A stretch of DNA of 48,743 bases from Candidatus Dormiibacterota bacterium (GTDB lineage: Bacteria; Chloroflexota; Dormibacteria; Dormibacterales; Dormibacteraceae): the NCBI GenBank assembly GCA_955652675.1, contig CATPBP010000174.1, positions 1-48,743 on the forward strand, written 5' to 3'. Made by a program: the position numbers and the translations under genes. The notes below the pieces were generated by a model. It made no database searches, was not told the origin of the DNA, and worked only from the letters and a program-made list of their open reading frames with translations. Shown piece after piece: positions 24,854 through 32,115 of this stretch; the first letter of the stretch is position 1, and each line of letters begins with the position of its first letter.

Positions 24854-25440
24854 GTAGCGATCAACTCCTTAGGTCCACACCGCTGTGGAAAATCTGACCC
24901 TCAGGCTTGGGAAGTTGTGGAGAACCTCCCGTGCACCGCTCCTCGCACGTTTCCCCTCTTTCGATCCCCCCGCCGACGAGCGATCAGCGCCCGGGCTGTG
25001 GACAAGCTGCGGAAAGCTACCCTCCCCATCCCCAGAAAAGGTGTGCGTGATCTGGGTAATGCTGTGGATAACTTTGCCTAGGCCGATCTCCTGCTCTTTT
25101 TCAACCCGCAACTCCAGACGGCCCGCCTGGCCGGGACCCGAAGCTGCGGCGCAGGAGTCCGACCTGAACCGCAAAGCGCTGGCTCTCCCTGTTGAGACGC
25201 TGTGGGAAAGAGTCGGAGACAGGCTTCAAGCTAGCAATGTGCTGGAAACCTGACGCTGGACCGTTCCCTGTTTCACCAAGCAGAACAATCAGCTTTTGCC
25301 ACAGTGACGTGGTAGGAAACGTGTGCTAGATCGGCGCTGCGACGAGGGCAGTGGGAAGACCGTGGTTCCGCTTCGACGGGCAAGCTTAGCAGAGGGTTCA
25401 GGGGGTCGCAATCCACCGTTTGAAGACCATTTCCTGATAT
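24854..25440. other. Probable chromosomal origin of replication (oriC)
   Basis: This gene-free stretch lies between the divergent dnaA and rpmH regions. It carries DnaA boxes in one orientation: TGTGGAAAA (24884-24892), TGTGGAGAA (24916-24924), TGTGGACAA (24997-25005) and the exact consensus TGTGGATAA (25063-25071), plus a weaker TGTGGGAAA (25201-25209) and a TGTGGCAAA-like site in reverse near 25277. Spacing between the main boxes is roughly 30-80 bp. No long AT-rich unwinding element is evident; the GCTCTTTTTCAA stretch near 25092 is the most AT-rich run. The dnaA-rpmH interval is a standard origin site. Confidence 0.8.
25063..25071 (+). promoter_or_regulatory. Consensus DnaA box in oriC
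   Basis: TGTGGATAA matches the consensus box at all nine positions and is the strongest site of the oriC cluster. Confidence 0.7.
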
Positions 25441-25454
25441 GGAGGAGGGCTGTG

Positions 25455-25547
25455 ATGGGCCGCAGGCTATACTCTCCAATTCGGCGCGGCTCGTACGGCC
25501 GGCCGGAAGGCTACGTCTGGCAGCAGGGCGAGAAGCTGCAAGATTAA
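25455..25547 (+). CDS. Possible 30-residue leader ORF upstream of rpmH
   Basis: ATG 25455 is preceded by a very strong Shine-Dalgarno (GGAGGAGGG at 25441-25449). It opens a 30-codon frame, starting MGRRLYSPIRRG and ending GEKLQD, that stops 27 bp before the rpmH ATC and is in the same frame. It is rich in Arg and Tyr and resembles nothing I recognise. It might be a regulatory leader peptide coupling translation to rpmH, or a decayed N-terminus. A TATACT hexamer inside it (25468-25473) could instead be a promoter element for rpmH. Confidence 0.4.
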   Translation: MGRRLYSPIRRGSYGRPEGYVWQQGEKLQD

Positions 25548-25574
25548 GAAGACAACGCCAAGGAGTATCTCACC

Positions 25575-25712
25575 ATCAAACGGACCTACCAGCCGAAGAA
25601 GCGTTACCGCAGGCGCGTTCACGGCTTCCTCAAGAAGATGGCCTCGCCGGCCGGCCGGCGGATCCTTAGCAACCGAAGACGCAAGGGACGCCACCAGCTG
25701 ACCCCGTCCTGA
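25575..25712 (+). CDS. rpmH: 50S ribosomal protein L34, apparent ATC start codon
   Basis: The frame encodes [20 protein letters not shown] then [18 protein letters not shown], an unmistakable L34 of normal length (45 residues). The expected initiator Met position is ATC. In frame between the preceding TAA (25545) and this codon there is no ATG, GTG or TTG, and the next Met is residue 22. An ideal Shine-Dalgarno AAGGAG (25560-25565) lies 9 nt before ATC. Either initiation uses a near-cognate AUC codon, as infC uses AUU, or the base is an error. It is first in rpmH-rnpA-yidD-yidC-jag. Confidence 0.9.
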   Translation: MKRTYQPKKRYRRRVHGFLKKMASPAGRRILSNRRRKGRHQLTPS

Positions 25713-25767
25713 GGAGACGTCCGGCGCCGCCGGCGTGCTGGTGGTGCTCACCGGGCCGCCTCGGACC

Positions 25768-26130
25768 ATGAAGAAGCGCCTTCGCCTGCGCCGGCAGGGC
25801 GATTTCCAGCGGATCCTGAAGGCGCGGCGGGTTTACGTGGGCCAGGCCCTGGTCGCCTTTGCCCTTCCCGCTGCGGAGGGGGGCTGGCGGGTCGGCGTCG
25901 CGGTCAGCCGCCAGTTGAAGGGCTCGGTGCGGCGCAATCGGGCTCGCCGGCGGGTCCGGGAGGCGGCCCGACTGGCCTTGCTGGGCAAGGATTCAGAAGC
26001 CGGCTTGGTGGGAATACCGTATGACGTAGTGCTGATAGCGCGCCCGGCGGCGCTGGAGTTGCCCGCCACAGCGATCGAAAGCGAGGCTGCCGCCGTCCGG
26101 GCCCGGCTTCAGGGAGTCCACGGCCGGTGA
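25768..26130 (+). CDS. rnpA: Ribonuclease P protein component
   Basis: RnpA is the protein cofactor of RNase P, which trims tRNA 5' ends. From ATG 25768 it is 120 residues: [37 protein letters not shown] and the RNR motif in [19 protein letters not shown], followed by [15 protein letters not shown] at 25735 would add 11 unconserved residues. No clear Shine-Dalgarno precedes either start. The stop overlaps the yidD GTG by 4 bp. Confidence 0.93.
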   Translation: MKKRLRLRRQGDFQRILKARRVYVGQALVAFALPAAEGGWRVGVAVSRQLKGSVRRNRARRRVREAARLALLGKDSEAGLVGIPYDVVLIARPAALELPATAIESEAAAVRARLQGVHGR

Positions 26131-26336
26131 CGGCCCTGCTTCTACGGCTGATCAGGCTCTACCAGCTCACGCTGTCCCAGCTCTTCGCAGGGAGTTGCCG
26201 CTACTACCCTTCCTGCTCCCAGTACACTTACGAAGCGGTTACGAGATACGGATGGGTCCGAGGATCCTGGATGGGAATCAAGCGGATCGGCCGCTGCCAT
26301 CCTTTCGCGAGGGGTGGATACGATCCGGTCCCGTGA
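26127..26336 (+). CDS. yidD: Membrane protein insertion efficiency factor YidD
   Basis: The 69-residue protein has the YidD core [51 protein letters not shown] and GGYDPVP. It is a small peripheral membrane protein that aids YidC-dependent insertion. The GTG start overlaps the rnpA stop (GTGA), the standard arrangement. yidC follows after 22 bp. Confidence 0.95.
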   Translation: MTALLLRLIRLYQLTLSQLFAGSCRYYPSCSQYTYEAVTRYGWVRGSWMGIKRIGRCHPFARGGYDPVP

Positions 26337-26358
26337 CCGAAGTTAGGAGCCTTTAGCA

Positions 26359-27243
26359 ATAGAATCCCTGCGCAAGCTTTTCGACCTCCTTCTCCCCATT
26401 CACCTGTTCTGGTGGGCGGTCTTCGGCAACTCCATCAGCTGGGGACTGAGTAATCTCTACCACCTGCTGGCCGCGAACCCACTGATCGCCGCCATCGGCG
26501 CCTATGGGCTGGCGATCGTCCTTCTCACCATCCTGATCAAAGTCCTGCTGGCGCCGCTCTTCCAGCTCCAGCTCATGCTCAGCCGCCGCTCCATGAGCCA
26601 GCAAAGGCGTCTCGCGCCCGAGCTCGCGGAGCTGAAGAAGAAGTACAAGAGCGACCCCCAGAAGCAGCAGGCCGCGATGATGCAGCTCTACAAGGAGCAC
26701 GGGGTCAACCCCCTGGGGGGATTGAGCGGCTGCCTTCCGGCGGTCCTCCAGTTCCCCATCCTGACCGCGCTCTACTACGTCTTTTTCGGCAACGCGCAGC
26801 ACAACACCTTCGCCGACCACTTCCTGTTCATCCCGCACCTGAACGACATGCCTTCGCACCACGCGCTGATTCCCGGGCTTCCCATCCCGACCCTGGTCTA
26901 CCTGGTGATCCCGGTACTGGCCGCTGCGACCACCTTCGTGCAGTCCCGGATGATGCAGCAGCCGCCCAATCCTGCCGCCAGCGACCAGGAGCAGCAGGCT
27001 CAGCAGATGACTCAGACGATGCAGGTGATGATGCCGCTGATGATCATCTACTTCTCGTTGATCACCCCGGCCGGGCTTGGGCTCTACTGGTTCGTCTCGA
27101 ACTGCTTCGCTATCATCCAGCAGTATCTCGTCAACGGCTGGGGCGGCGGGCGGCGGGCGCAGAATGACATGGCTCCTGCGCCCGCGCCTGTTCCCGCGCC
27201 GGCGAACGCGTCCCCCAAGAGGACAAGGAAACCGAGGAAATGA
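26359..27243 (+). CDS. yidC: Membrane protein insertase YidC/Oxa1, apparent ATA start codon
   Basis: The 294-residue product has the YidC/Oxa1 core: NPLIAAIGAYGLAIVLLTIL as an early membrane helix, the coiled segment RRLAPELAELKKKYKSDPQK, GGLSGCLPAVLQFPILTALY, then IPTLVYLVIPVLAAATT and a final helix at LITPAGLGLYWFVSN. No ATG/GTG/TTG occurs in frame after the stop at 26344-26346 until Met73 (26575), which would remove the first helix. AGGAG at 26345-26349 lies 9 nt before ATA 26359. ATA is thus the best-placed start, the same spacing as at rpmH. jag overlaps its stop. Confidence 0.9.
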   Translation: MESLRKLFDLLLPIHLFWWAVFGNSISWGLSNLYHLLAANPLIAAIGAYGLAIVLLTILIKVLLAPLFQLQLMLSRRSMSQQRRLAPELAELKKKYKSDPQKQQAAMMQLYKEHGVNPLGGLSGCLPAVLQFPILTALYYVFFGNAQHNTFADHFLFIPHLNDMPSHHALIPGLPIPTLVYLVIPVLAAATTFVQSRMMQQPPNPAASDQEQQAQQMTQTMQVMMPLMIIYFSLITPAGLGLYWFVSNCFAIIQQYLVNGWGGGRRAQNDMAPAPAPVPAPANASPKRTRKPRK

Positions 27244-27929
27244 AGACTGCCGAAGGCCGTGGCCGCACCCTAGACGAGGCGGTCGACGCCGCACTGATAC
27301 AGCTCGCCGAAAGCCGGCGGAACGTCGACGTCAAGGTGCTCAGCGAGAACTCCGATGAGACCGTCGTCGAGGTGACGGTGATCGGTGCCGGCGCTGCGGT
27401 GCCCGGATCCTCCGGCGCTGCGTCCGCCACCTCGGCCGGCGGCGATGTCGCGGCGGATGCGGGTAAGAGCCAGGCGGACAACGCTCGGGACATCGTCGAC
27501 CAGCTCCTGAGCAAGATGGGAATCCGCTGCCAGGTGACCACGCGGGCGACGCCGGAGGCCATCGTCGTCGACGTCTCGGGCCGCGACCTGGGCGTCCTCA
27601 TCGGCTGGCGCGGGGAGACCCTGAGAGCGCTGCAGACCATGACCAACCTGCTTGCCAGTCGCCGGCTGGGGCCGGATCAGCGCGTGATCGTGGACGTGGA
27701 GCGCTACCGGCAGCGCCGGGAACACACAGTCAGGGAGATCGCGTACCGCGCGGCCCGGCAGGTCAAGGTGACCGGGGATCCGATCACGCTGGATGCGATG
27801 CAGCCTTTCGAGCGGCGCGCCATCCACCTGGCCCTGGAAGCCGATCCGGAGGTGACGACCGTCAGCATTGGCGAGGAGCCCGAACGGCGTGTCGTCGTCG
27901 GACCCCGCCGGGCCGAGCAGCCAGCCTGA
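27240..27929 (+). CDS. jag: Jag/KhpB RNA-binding protein
   Basis: The 229-residue protein has a Jag N-terminal domain (about 1-50; GRTLDEAVDAALIQL), an Ala/Gly-rich linker, a KH domain with VLIGWRGETLRALQ (about 115-130) and an R3H domain with RRAIHLALEADPEV then SIGEEPERRVVVGPR. KhpB proteins bind RNA and affect cell division or elongation in Gram-positive bacteria. The ATG overlaps the yidC stop, so the two are coupled. Confidence 0.92.
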   Translation: MKTAEGRGRTLDEAVDAALIQLAESRRNVDVKVLSENSDETVVEVTVIGAGAAVPGSSGAASATSAGGDVAADAGKSQADNARDIVDQLLSKMGIRCQVTTRATPEAIVVDVSGRDLGVLIGWRGETLRALQTMTNLLASRRLGPDQRVIVDVERYRQRREHTVREIAYRAARQVKVTGDPITLDAMQPFERRAIHLALEADPEVTTVSIGEEPERRVVVGPRRAEQPA

Positions 27930-28189
27930 GCAGCGAACCCGGTCCGGCGCTGATCACGCGCGCCATCGCCCTGGCCAACGCTGCCGCCGACGGTGCTGGC
28001 GACGAGGAGGTGACCCCCAGCGAGATAGCGGAGGTCATACGCGACGCGCTTGAGTCTCCTGAGCTGCTCCGGGATCGGCAGGTGGTCAAATACCTGAACG
28101 AAGCGCTGGACGCAGTCTCCGACGGGATGCCCGCCGATTACACGGCGATGATTCTCTACTCAGCACTGGGAAGACTGCGAGAGGGCTGA
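27926..28189 (+). CDS. Hypothetical small acidic protein downstream of jag, start uncertain (CTG?)
   Basis: An open frame with strong GC at third positions and a typical helical composition (ITRAIALANAAADGAGDEEV, EIAEVIRDALESPELL, YLNEALDAVSDGMPADYTAM) continues directly from the jag stop to a TGA at 28187. It has no ATG/GTG/TTG near its beginning; CTG 27926 overlaps the jag stop as CTGA, while GTG 28010 would leave 59 residues and lacks a spaced Shine-Dalgarno. I did not recognise a family. Codon use and lack of interruptions make it more likely real than not. Confidence 0.55.
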   Translation: MSSEPGPALITRAIALANAAADGAGDEEVTPSEIAEVIRDALESPELLRDRQVVKYLNEALDAVSDGMPADYTAMILYSALGRLREG

Positions 28190-28207
28190 GTCCTTCCCCG
28201 CAGGGAA

Positions 28208-28223
28208 TGTTCCACGTTTTACA
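28208..28223. promoter_or_regulatory. parS-like site (asymmetric variant)
   Basis: TGTTCCACGTTTTACA has one intact parS half (TGTTCCACG) and a diverged second half. Its reverse complement, TGTAAAACGTGGAACA, occurs exactly at two further places in the window, flanking and right of parAB. It lies about 3 kb right of oriC, between the hypothetical gene and the M16 peptidase gene. Confidence 0.75.
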
Positions 28224-28276
28224 GCGCCAGCGACCGTGACCACGGCCCGGGCGCCGGACGCGGTGATGGGTCTCCT

Positions 28277-28282
28277 TATACT
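28277..28282 (+). promoter_or_regulatory. Candidate -10 element of the M16 peptidase gene
   Basis: TATACT lies 9 nt before ATG 28292, and no Shine-Dalgarno is present, consistent with a leaderless mRNA. No clear -35 was found. Confidence 0.4.
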
Positions 28283-28291
28283 GGCGATTCG

Positions 28292-29569
28292 ATGTCACTA
28301 GCTCCCAATCAGTCGAGGCACGAGTTGAAGGGAGGCGCCAGGCTTCTCACAGCCACCCTCCCCGATCGCGCCTCGGCGGCGCTGGTGATGATGTTCGCGG
28401 TGGGATCGCGGTTCGAGGATGACCGCATCGGCGGTGTCTCCCATTTCATCGAGCACCTCTTCTTCAAGGGGACCTCCCGGAGGCCGAGCGCCAAGGAGAT
28501 CGCCGAAGCCATCGAGGGCGTCGGCGGCGTCATGAACGCTTCCACCGACAAGGAGATCACCGCCTACTGGACCCGGGTCCCTTCCGACCGGATGGAGCTG
28601 GCGGTCGACGTCCTCTTCGACATCATCTCGGACTCCCGACTGGCACCAGACGACGTGGAGCGGGAGCGGATGGTGATCCTGGAAGAGCTGAAGATGTACC
28701 TGGACCAGCCGCAGGACTATGTCCACAGCCTTTTCGAGGCGATAATGTGGCCCGGTCACCCTCTCGGCCGGGACATCATCGGCACTGTCGAGTCCATCTC
28801 GAGCACGAGCAGGGACGACCTGATCGCCTATGTAAAGGACCACTACAGGTTGCCGAACCTGGTGATGGGCGTGGCGGGCGGGGTCGACCCAAACCAAGTG
28901 GTCGAAGTCATCCAGTCCCGCCTGACGCTGCCGGAGGCGGTCAACGGCGGCGCTTACCAGGAGGCACCGGGGCCCCTCTCGAAGCCAACCGTGCTGTTGC
29001 ACCGCAAGAAGACCGAGCAGGCTCATATGTGCCTGGGCACGCGAGCAATCTCCTACCTGGACCCGGATCGCTACGCGCTCGACCTGCTCAACACGGTCCT
29101 CGGCGAGGGCATGAGCTCGCGCCTCTTCTTGGAGATCCGCGAGAAGCGAGGCCTTGCCTACGACGTCCACAGCTATACCAGCAAGCACAAAGACGGCGGC
29201 TATTTCGCCGTCTACGTGGGCGTCGACCCGAACAAGGCCGAGGAGGCGCTGCAGGCCGTCCTCGGCGAGCTCCGGAAGGCGGCCGACGAGCTGATTCCAG
29301 AGGAAGAGCTGGTGAAGGCCAAGGAGTTCACGAAGGGCCGGCTCCGACTTGGCCTCGAGGGCACCAACTCGCTGGCGACCTGGCTATGTCAGCAGGAGCT
29401 GCTTACCCGCCGCGTGCGTACCGTCGAGGAAGTGATCGGCCTCTTCTCGGCCGTCACCCGGGAGGATGTCCAGCGCGTGGCGCAGCGAGTGCTGCGCCAG
29501 CCTATCCAGCTGGCCCTGATCGGGCCCTTCTCGAGCGACCGAGTCTTCCGCGCCGCCATCGAGGCCTAG
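28292..29569 (+). CDS. M16-family zinc metallopeptidase
   Basis: This 425-residue protein has the inverted zinc motif HFIEH (His51, Glu54, His55) in GGVSHFIEHLFFKGTSRRP and the downstream glutamate region MVILEELKMYLDQPQDY. The C-terminal half has the M16 Arg/Tyr-containing LGEGMSSRLFLEIREKRGLAY. It matches bacterial pitrilysin-like M16B enzymes such as YmxG/PqqL relatives. No paired inactive subunit gene is adjacent. It probably degrades peptides in the cytoplasm, as no signal peptide is visible. Confidence 0.92.
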   Translation: MSLAPNQSRHELKGGARLLTATLPDRASAALVMMFAVGSRFEDDRIGGVSHFIEHLFFKGTSRRPSAKEIAEAIEGVGGVMNASTDKEITAYWTRVPSDRMELAVDVLFDIISDSRLAPDDVERERMVILEELKMYLDQPQDYVHSLFEAIMWPGHPLGRDIIGTVESISSTSRDDLIAYVKDHYRLPNLVMGVAGGVDPNQVVEVIQSRLTLPEAVNGGAYQEAPGPLSKPTVLLHRKKTEQAHMCLGTRAISYLDPDRYALDLLNTVLGEGMSSRLFLEIREKRGLAYDVHSYTSKHKDGGYFAVYVGVDPNKAEEALQAVLGELRKAADELIPEEELVKAKEFTKGRLRLGLEGTNSLATWLCQQELLTRRVRTVEEVIGLFSAVTREDVQRVAQRVLRQPIQLALIGPFSSDRVFRAAIEA

Positions 29570-29697
29570 CCCGAGCGGCCCCGGCAGGGGCCTGTGGTCG
29601 ACTCAGGGGACCTTTTCGCACCGCAGTGATGCCCAGGCTGTGGAAAACATGGGCAGAACAGCGGCTTGCCTGTGCTCGGCCGGTGTAAGGGGGACGC

Positions 29698-30300
29698 TCA
29701 GGGAGTTGCTGGAACCAGAGCGGTCGTCGAGATGTGCGGCTTGGTGCCGTCGACGGCGCCCGCCTTGCCGACCGGCAGCACGCGAACCCAGGCACGCGCC
29801 TCTATCTGGCTGTGGTGAACGACCCCGAACAGCCGGGAGTCACTGGAATGGTTGCGGTTGTCCCCCATCACGAAGTAGTCGTCAGAGCCTAGAAGCTGGC
29901 CGTCGGGGTTCTGAGTACCGGTCGCCGGCCAGTTCGCGTTGGTGGTCCAGGGTTCGTCGTTGATGTACGGCTCGTCGAGTAGATGGCCGTTGATGTAAGT
30001 GTGACCGTCCCGGATCAGGAGGCGATCTCCCGGCACGCCGACGACTCGCTTGATGAAGTCGCGAGAGCTGTCGAAGGGGTCACGCATGATGATGATGTCG
30101 CCCCGCTGCGGGGTGTGGAACCGGTAGTCGATCTTGCTGGCGATCAGGTAGTCCTCGTTCTGGACGGTCGGCGACATGGAAAGGCCGATGACGTGGACTG
30201 TCTGGATGGCGAAGTTGATCACCACATAGAGCAGCAGCGCCAGGACGACCACCTCTGCAACTTCGGTCAGAACCATGACGCCGCCGCGTGAGGAACTCAA
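29698..30300 (-). CDS. lepB: Signal peptidase I
   Basis: This 200-residue S26 peptidase removes signal peptides at the outer face of the membrane. One membrane helix (about 10-32) precedes the catalytic serine in IGLSMSPT (Ser41), then RGDIIIMRDP, the general-base lysine in DFIKRVVGVPGD (Lys84) and the box E motif YFVMGDNRNHSSDSR. The start may be TTG 30300 or ATG 30276; neither has a good Shine-Dalgarno. It is downstream of parB on the same strand, with a parS-like site in the 123-bp gap. Confidence 0.93.
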   Translation of the reverse strand: MSSSRGGVMVLTEVAEVVVLALLLYVVINFAIQTVHVIGLSMSPTVQNEDYLIASKIDYRFHTPQRGDIIIMRDPFDSSRDFIKRVVGVPGDRLLIRDGHTYINGHLLDEPYINDEPWTTNANWPATGTQNPDGQLLGSDDYFVMGDNRNHSSDSRLFGVVHHSQIEARAWVRVLPVGKAGAVDGTKPHISTTALVPATP

Positions 30301-30373
30301 GGCAATGCAAAGGTACCCGGCTCAGAAGCCGGGCGTCGGTGAGCAGCCTGCAGGGCAGTCCTCGGCAGTGCTA

Positions 30374-30389
30374 TGTAAAACGTGGAACA
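30374..30389. promoter_or_regulatory. parS-like site (asymmetric variant) between lepB and parB
   Basis: TGTAAAACGTGGAACA, the exact reverse complement of the 28208-28223 site, lies in the gap downstream of parB and upstream of lepB. Confidence 0.75.
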
Positions 30390-30423
30390 TGGCCGGCGGA
30401 CATCTCCGCTGCTGGCGTCCCGC

Positions 30424-31293
30424 TCACTGCAGCAGCAGGCCGATGAGACCGTCCAGCTCCTCGGTGCTCGAATATCTGATCGTCACCGCTCCTCGCCGGC
30501 GGGTACCGCTCAGGCGAACTGCGGCGCCAAACTTTTCCTGGAGCTGCTGCGCGACCGGCGCCAGCCCCCGCCCCGGCATCCTTGCCGCCGGTTCCTTCCG
30601 CCGGACATCCGCGGGCTGATAGGACCGCACCCAGCCTTCCGCCTGCCTGACAGAGAGGTGGCGGGCCAGGACTACCTTCAGTCCGAGCTCCTGGGCGTCT
30701 GCGGACGGGAGGCCGACCAGGGCCCGGGCATGGCCTGCGCTGATGGCTCCGGCGGCCGTGGCGGAGACCACCGCGGGACAGCCGTTGAGCAGCCGGAGTG
30801 CTTGGGTCACCGCAACCCGATTTTTTCCGAGGCGGGCTGCCGCCTCCTCATGGGTAAGCCCGAATTGCTCGATCAAGCGTTTGATGCCGCGTGCCTCTTC
30901 GATCGGGTCGAGATCCTCTCGCTGCAGGTTCTCGATGAGGCCCAGCAGCAAGCTCTCCTCTTCCACGGTCTCCCGGCGCACGATTGCCGGGATGCGCACC
31001 AGCCCGGCCATGCGGGCCGCGCGCCACCTACGCTCGCCCGCGATCAGCTGATAGCCGTCTGGCAGGCGGCTGACCATCACCGGTTGGAGAACCCCGTGCT
31101 GTTTGATCGATTCCGCCAGCTCCCGCAGCGATTCCTCCGGAAACCGCCTCCGGACCTGATCTGGAGAGGGCTTGACCTGGTCGACGTCTATGTAATCGGG
31201 TAGGGCGCTTTCGCCCTCGCTGTCCCCGCTCACCGAGACGGGGATCAATGCCTCCAGCCCGCGTCCCAGGACGCGGCCGCGCGGCCTGCTCAT
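30424..31293 (-). CDS. parB: Chromosome-partitioning protein ParB
   Basis: ParB is a CTP-dependent DNA clamp that loads at parS and spreads. The 289-residue protein has LGRGLEALI at the N-terminus, the partition motif VKPSPDQVRRRFPEESLREL, the CTP-binding LIAGERRWRAARMAG, ENLQREDLDPIEEA, the parS-reading HTH (LTHEEAAARLGKNRVAVTQA with LRLL), ISAGHARAL and a C-terminal dimerisation domain. It overlaps parA by 4 bp (standard operon). Five parS-like sites lie in the window. Confidence 0.96.
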   Translation of the reverse strand: MSRPRGRVLGRGLEALIPVSVSGDSEGESALPDYIDVDQVKPSPDQVRRRFPEESLRELAESIKQHGVLQPVMVSRLPDGYQLIAGERRWRAARMAGLVRIPAIVRRETVEEESLLLGLIENLQREDLDPIEEARGIKRLIEQFGLTHEEAAARLGKNRVAVTQALRLLNGCPAVVSATAAGAISAGHARALVGLPSADAQELGLKVVLARHLSVRQAEGWVRSYQPADVRRKEPAARMPGRGLAPVAQQLQEKFGAAVRLSGTRRRGAVTIRYSSTEELDGLIGLLLQ

Positions 31294-32060
31294 CGGGTCA
31301 TCACCTCCTCCGCCAGCTGCCGGAATGCCTGGGAACCACGGCAGGTGGGATCGTAGACGGTCACCGGCATCCCATGGCTGGGCGCCTCGCTGATGCGGAC
31401 GTTCCGCGGAATCAGGGTCCGGTAGATCTTGTCAGGGTAGGACCGCCGCACTTCTTCGAGCACCTCCCAGGCCAGAGTCGTCCGGCTGTCGAACTGAGTC
31501 ATCACGATGCCGCCCAGCTCCAACTTCGGGTTCACGTTCATCCGCACTAGGCGCTGGGTGTAGAGAAGGTGGGCCAGACCCTCGAGAGCGAAGTATTCGC
31601 ACTGCATCGGGACCAGCATCTCGTCCGCCGCCGCCAGGGCGTTCAGGGTCAGCAACCCGAGCGACGGTGGGCAGTCGATGAGGACGTAGCCGAAGCCGCC
31701 GCTGAGCTCGGTCAGCGCCCGGCGCAGGCGGCCTTCGCGGCTGTCCTGGGTGGCCAGCTCGATCTCGGCCCCGGCCAGGGCGACCTGGGAGGGGACCACG
31801 TAGAGGCCCGGCACGCTGGTCTTGGTGGCCACCTCGTCGATCTCGGCCTCACCCGAAAGCAGGTGGTAGACCGTAAGCCGAGCGCGAGCGGGATCGATGC
31901 CGAGGCCGCTCGTGCTGTTGGACTGAGGGTCGATGTCGATGATCAGGACCTGGGCCCCGCGCTCCGCCAGGGCCGCGCCAAGGTTCATGACCGTTGTGGT
32001 TTTGCCGACTCCGCCCTTCTGGTTGGCGACGGCGATCGTGCGTGGCGTCGTGGTCACCAT
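31290..32060 (-). CDS. parA: Chromosome-partitioning ATPase ParA (Soj)
   Basis: ParA is a Walker-type ATPase that binds DNA non-specifically and drives segregation of ParB-parS. From ATG 32060 it has 256 residues, starting MVTTTPRTIAVANQKGGVGK with the deviant Walker A, then VLIIDIDPQSNSTSGLG, YVLIDCPPSLGLLTLNAL and the RISEAPSHGMPVTVYDP block. A TTG at 32126 would add 22 residues; ATG 32060, after CTGGGG with a 6-nt gap, fits Soj length better. It overlaps parB and lies downstream of the CPBP protease gene. Confidence 0.95.
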   Translation of the reverse strand: MVTTTPRTIAVANQKGGVGKTTTVMNLGAALAERGAQVLIIDIDPQSNSTSGLGIDPARARLTVYHLLSGEAEIDEVATKTSVPGLYVVPSQVALAGAEIELATQDSREGRLRRALTELSGGFGYVLIDCPPSLGLLTLNALAAADEMLVPMQCEYFALEGLAHLLYTQRLVRMNVNPKLELGGIVMTQFDSRTTLAWEVLEEVRRSYPDKIYRTLIPRNVRISEAPSHGMPVTVYDPTCRGSQAFRQLAEEVMTR

Positions 32061-32115
32061 GTTGAACCCCAGCTGCGAAAAGGTGGCTACGTCGGTGGTC
32101 AAGGCAGCCTGGATT

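Noticed and set aside
25439-25669. A 76-codon frame overlapping rpmH
   Set aside because: It is out of frame with the conserved L34 sequence and has a shadow-like composition.
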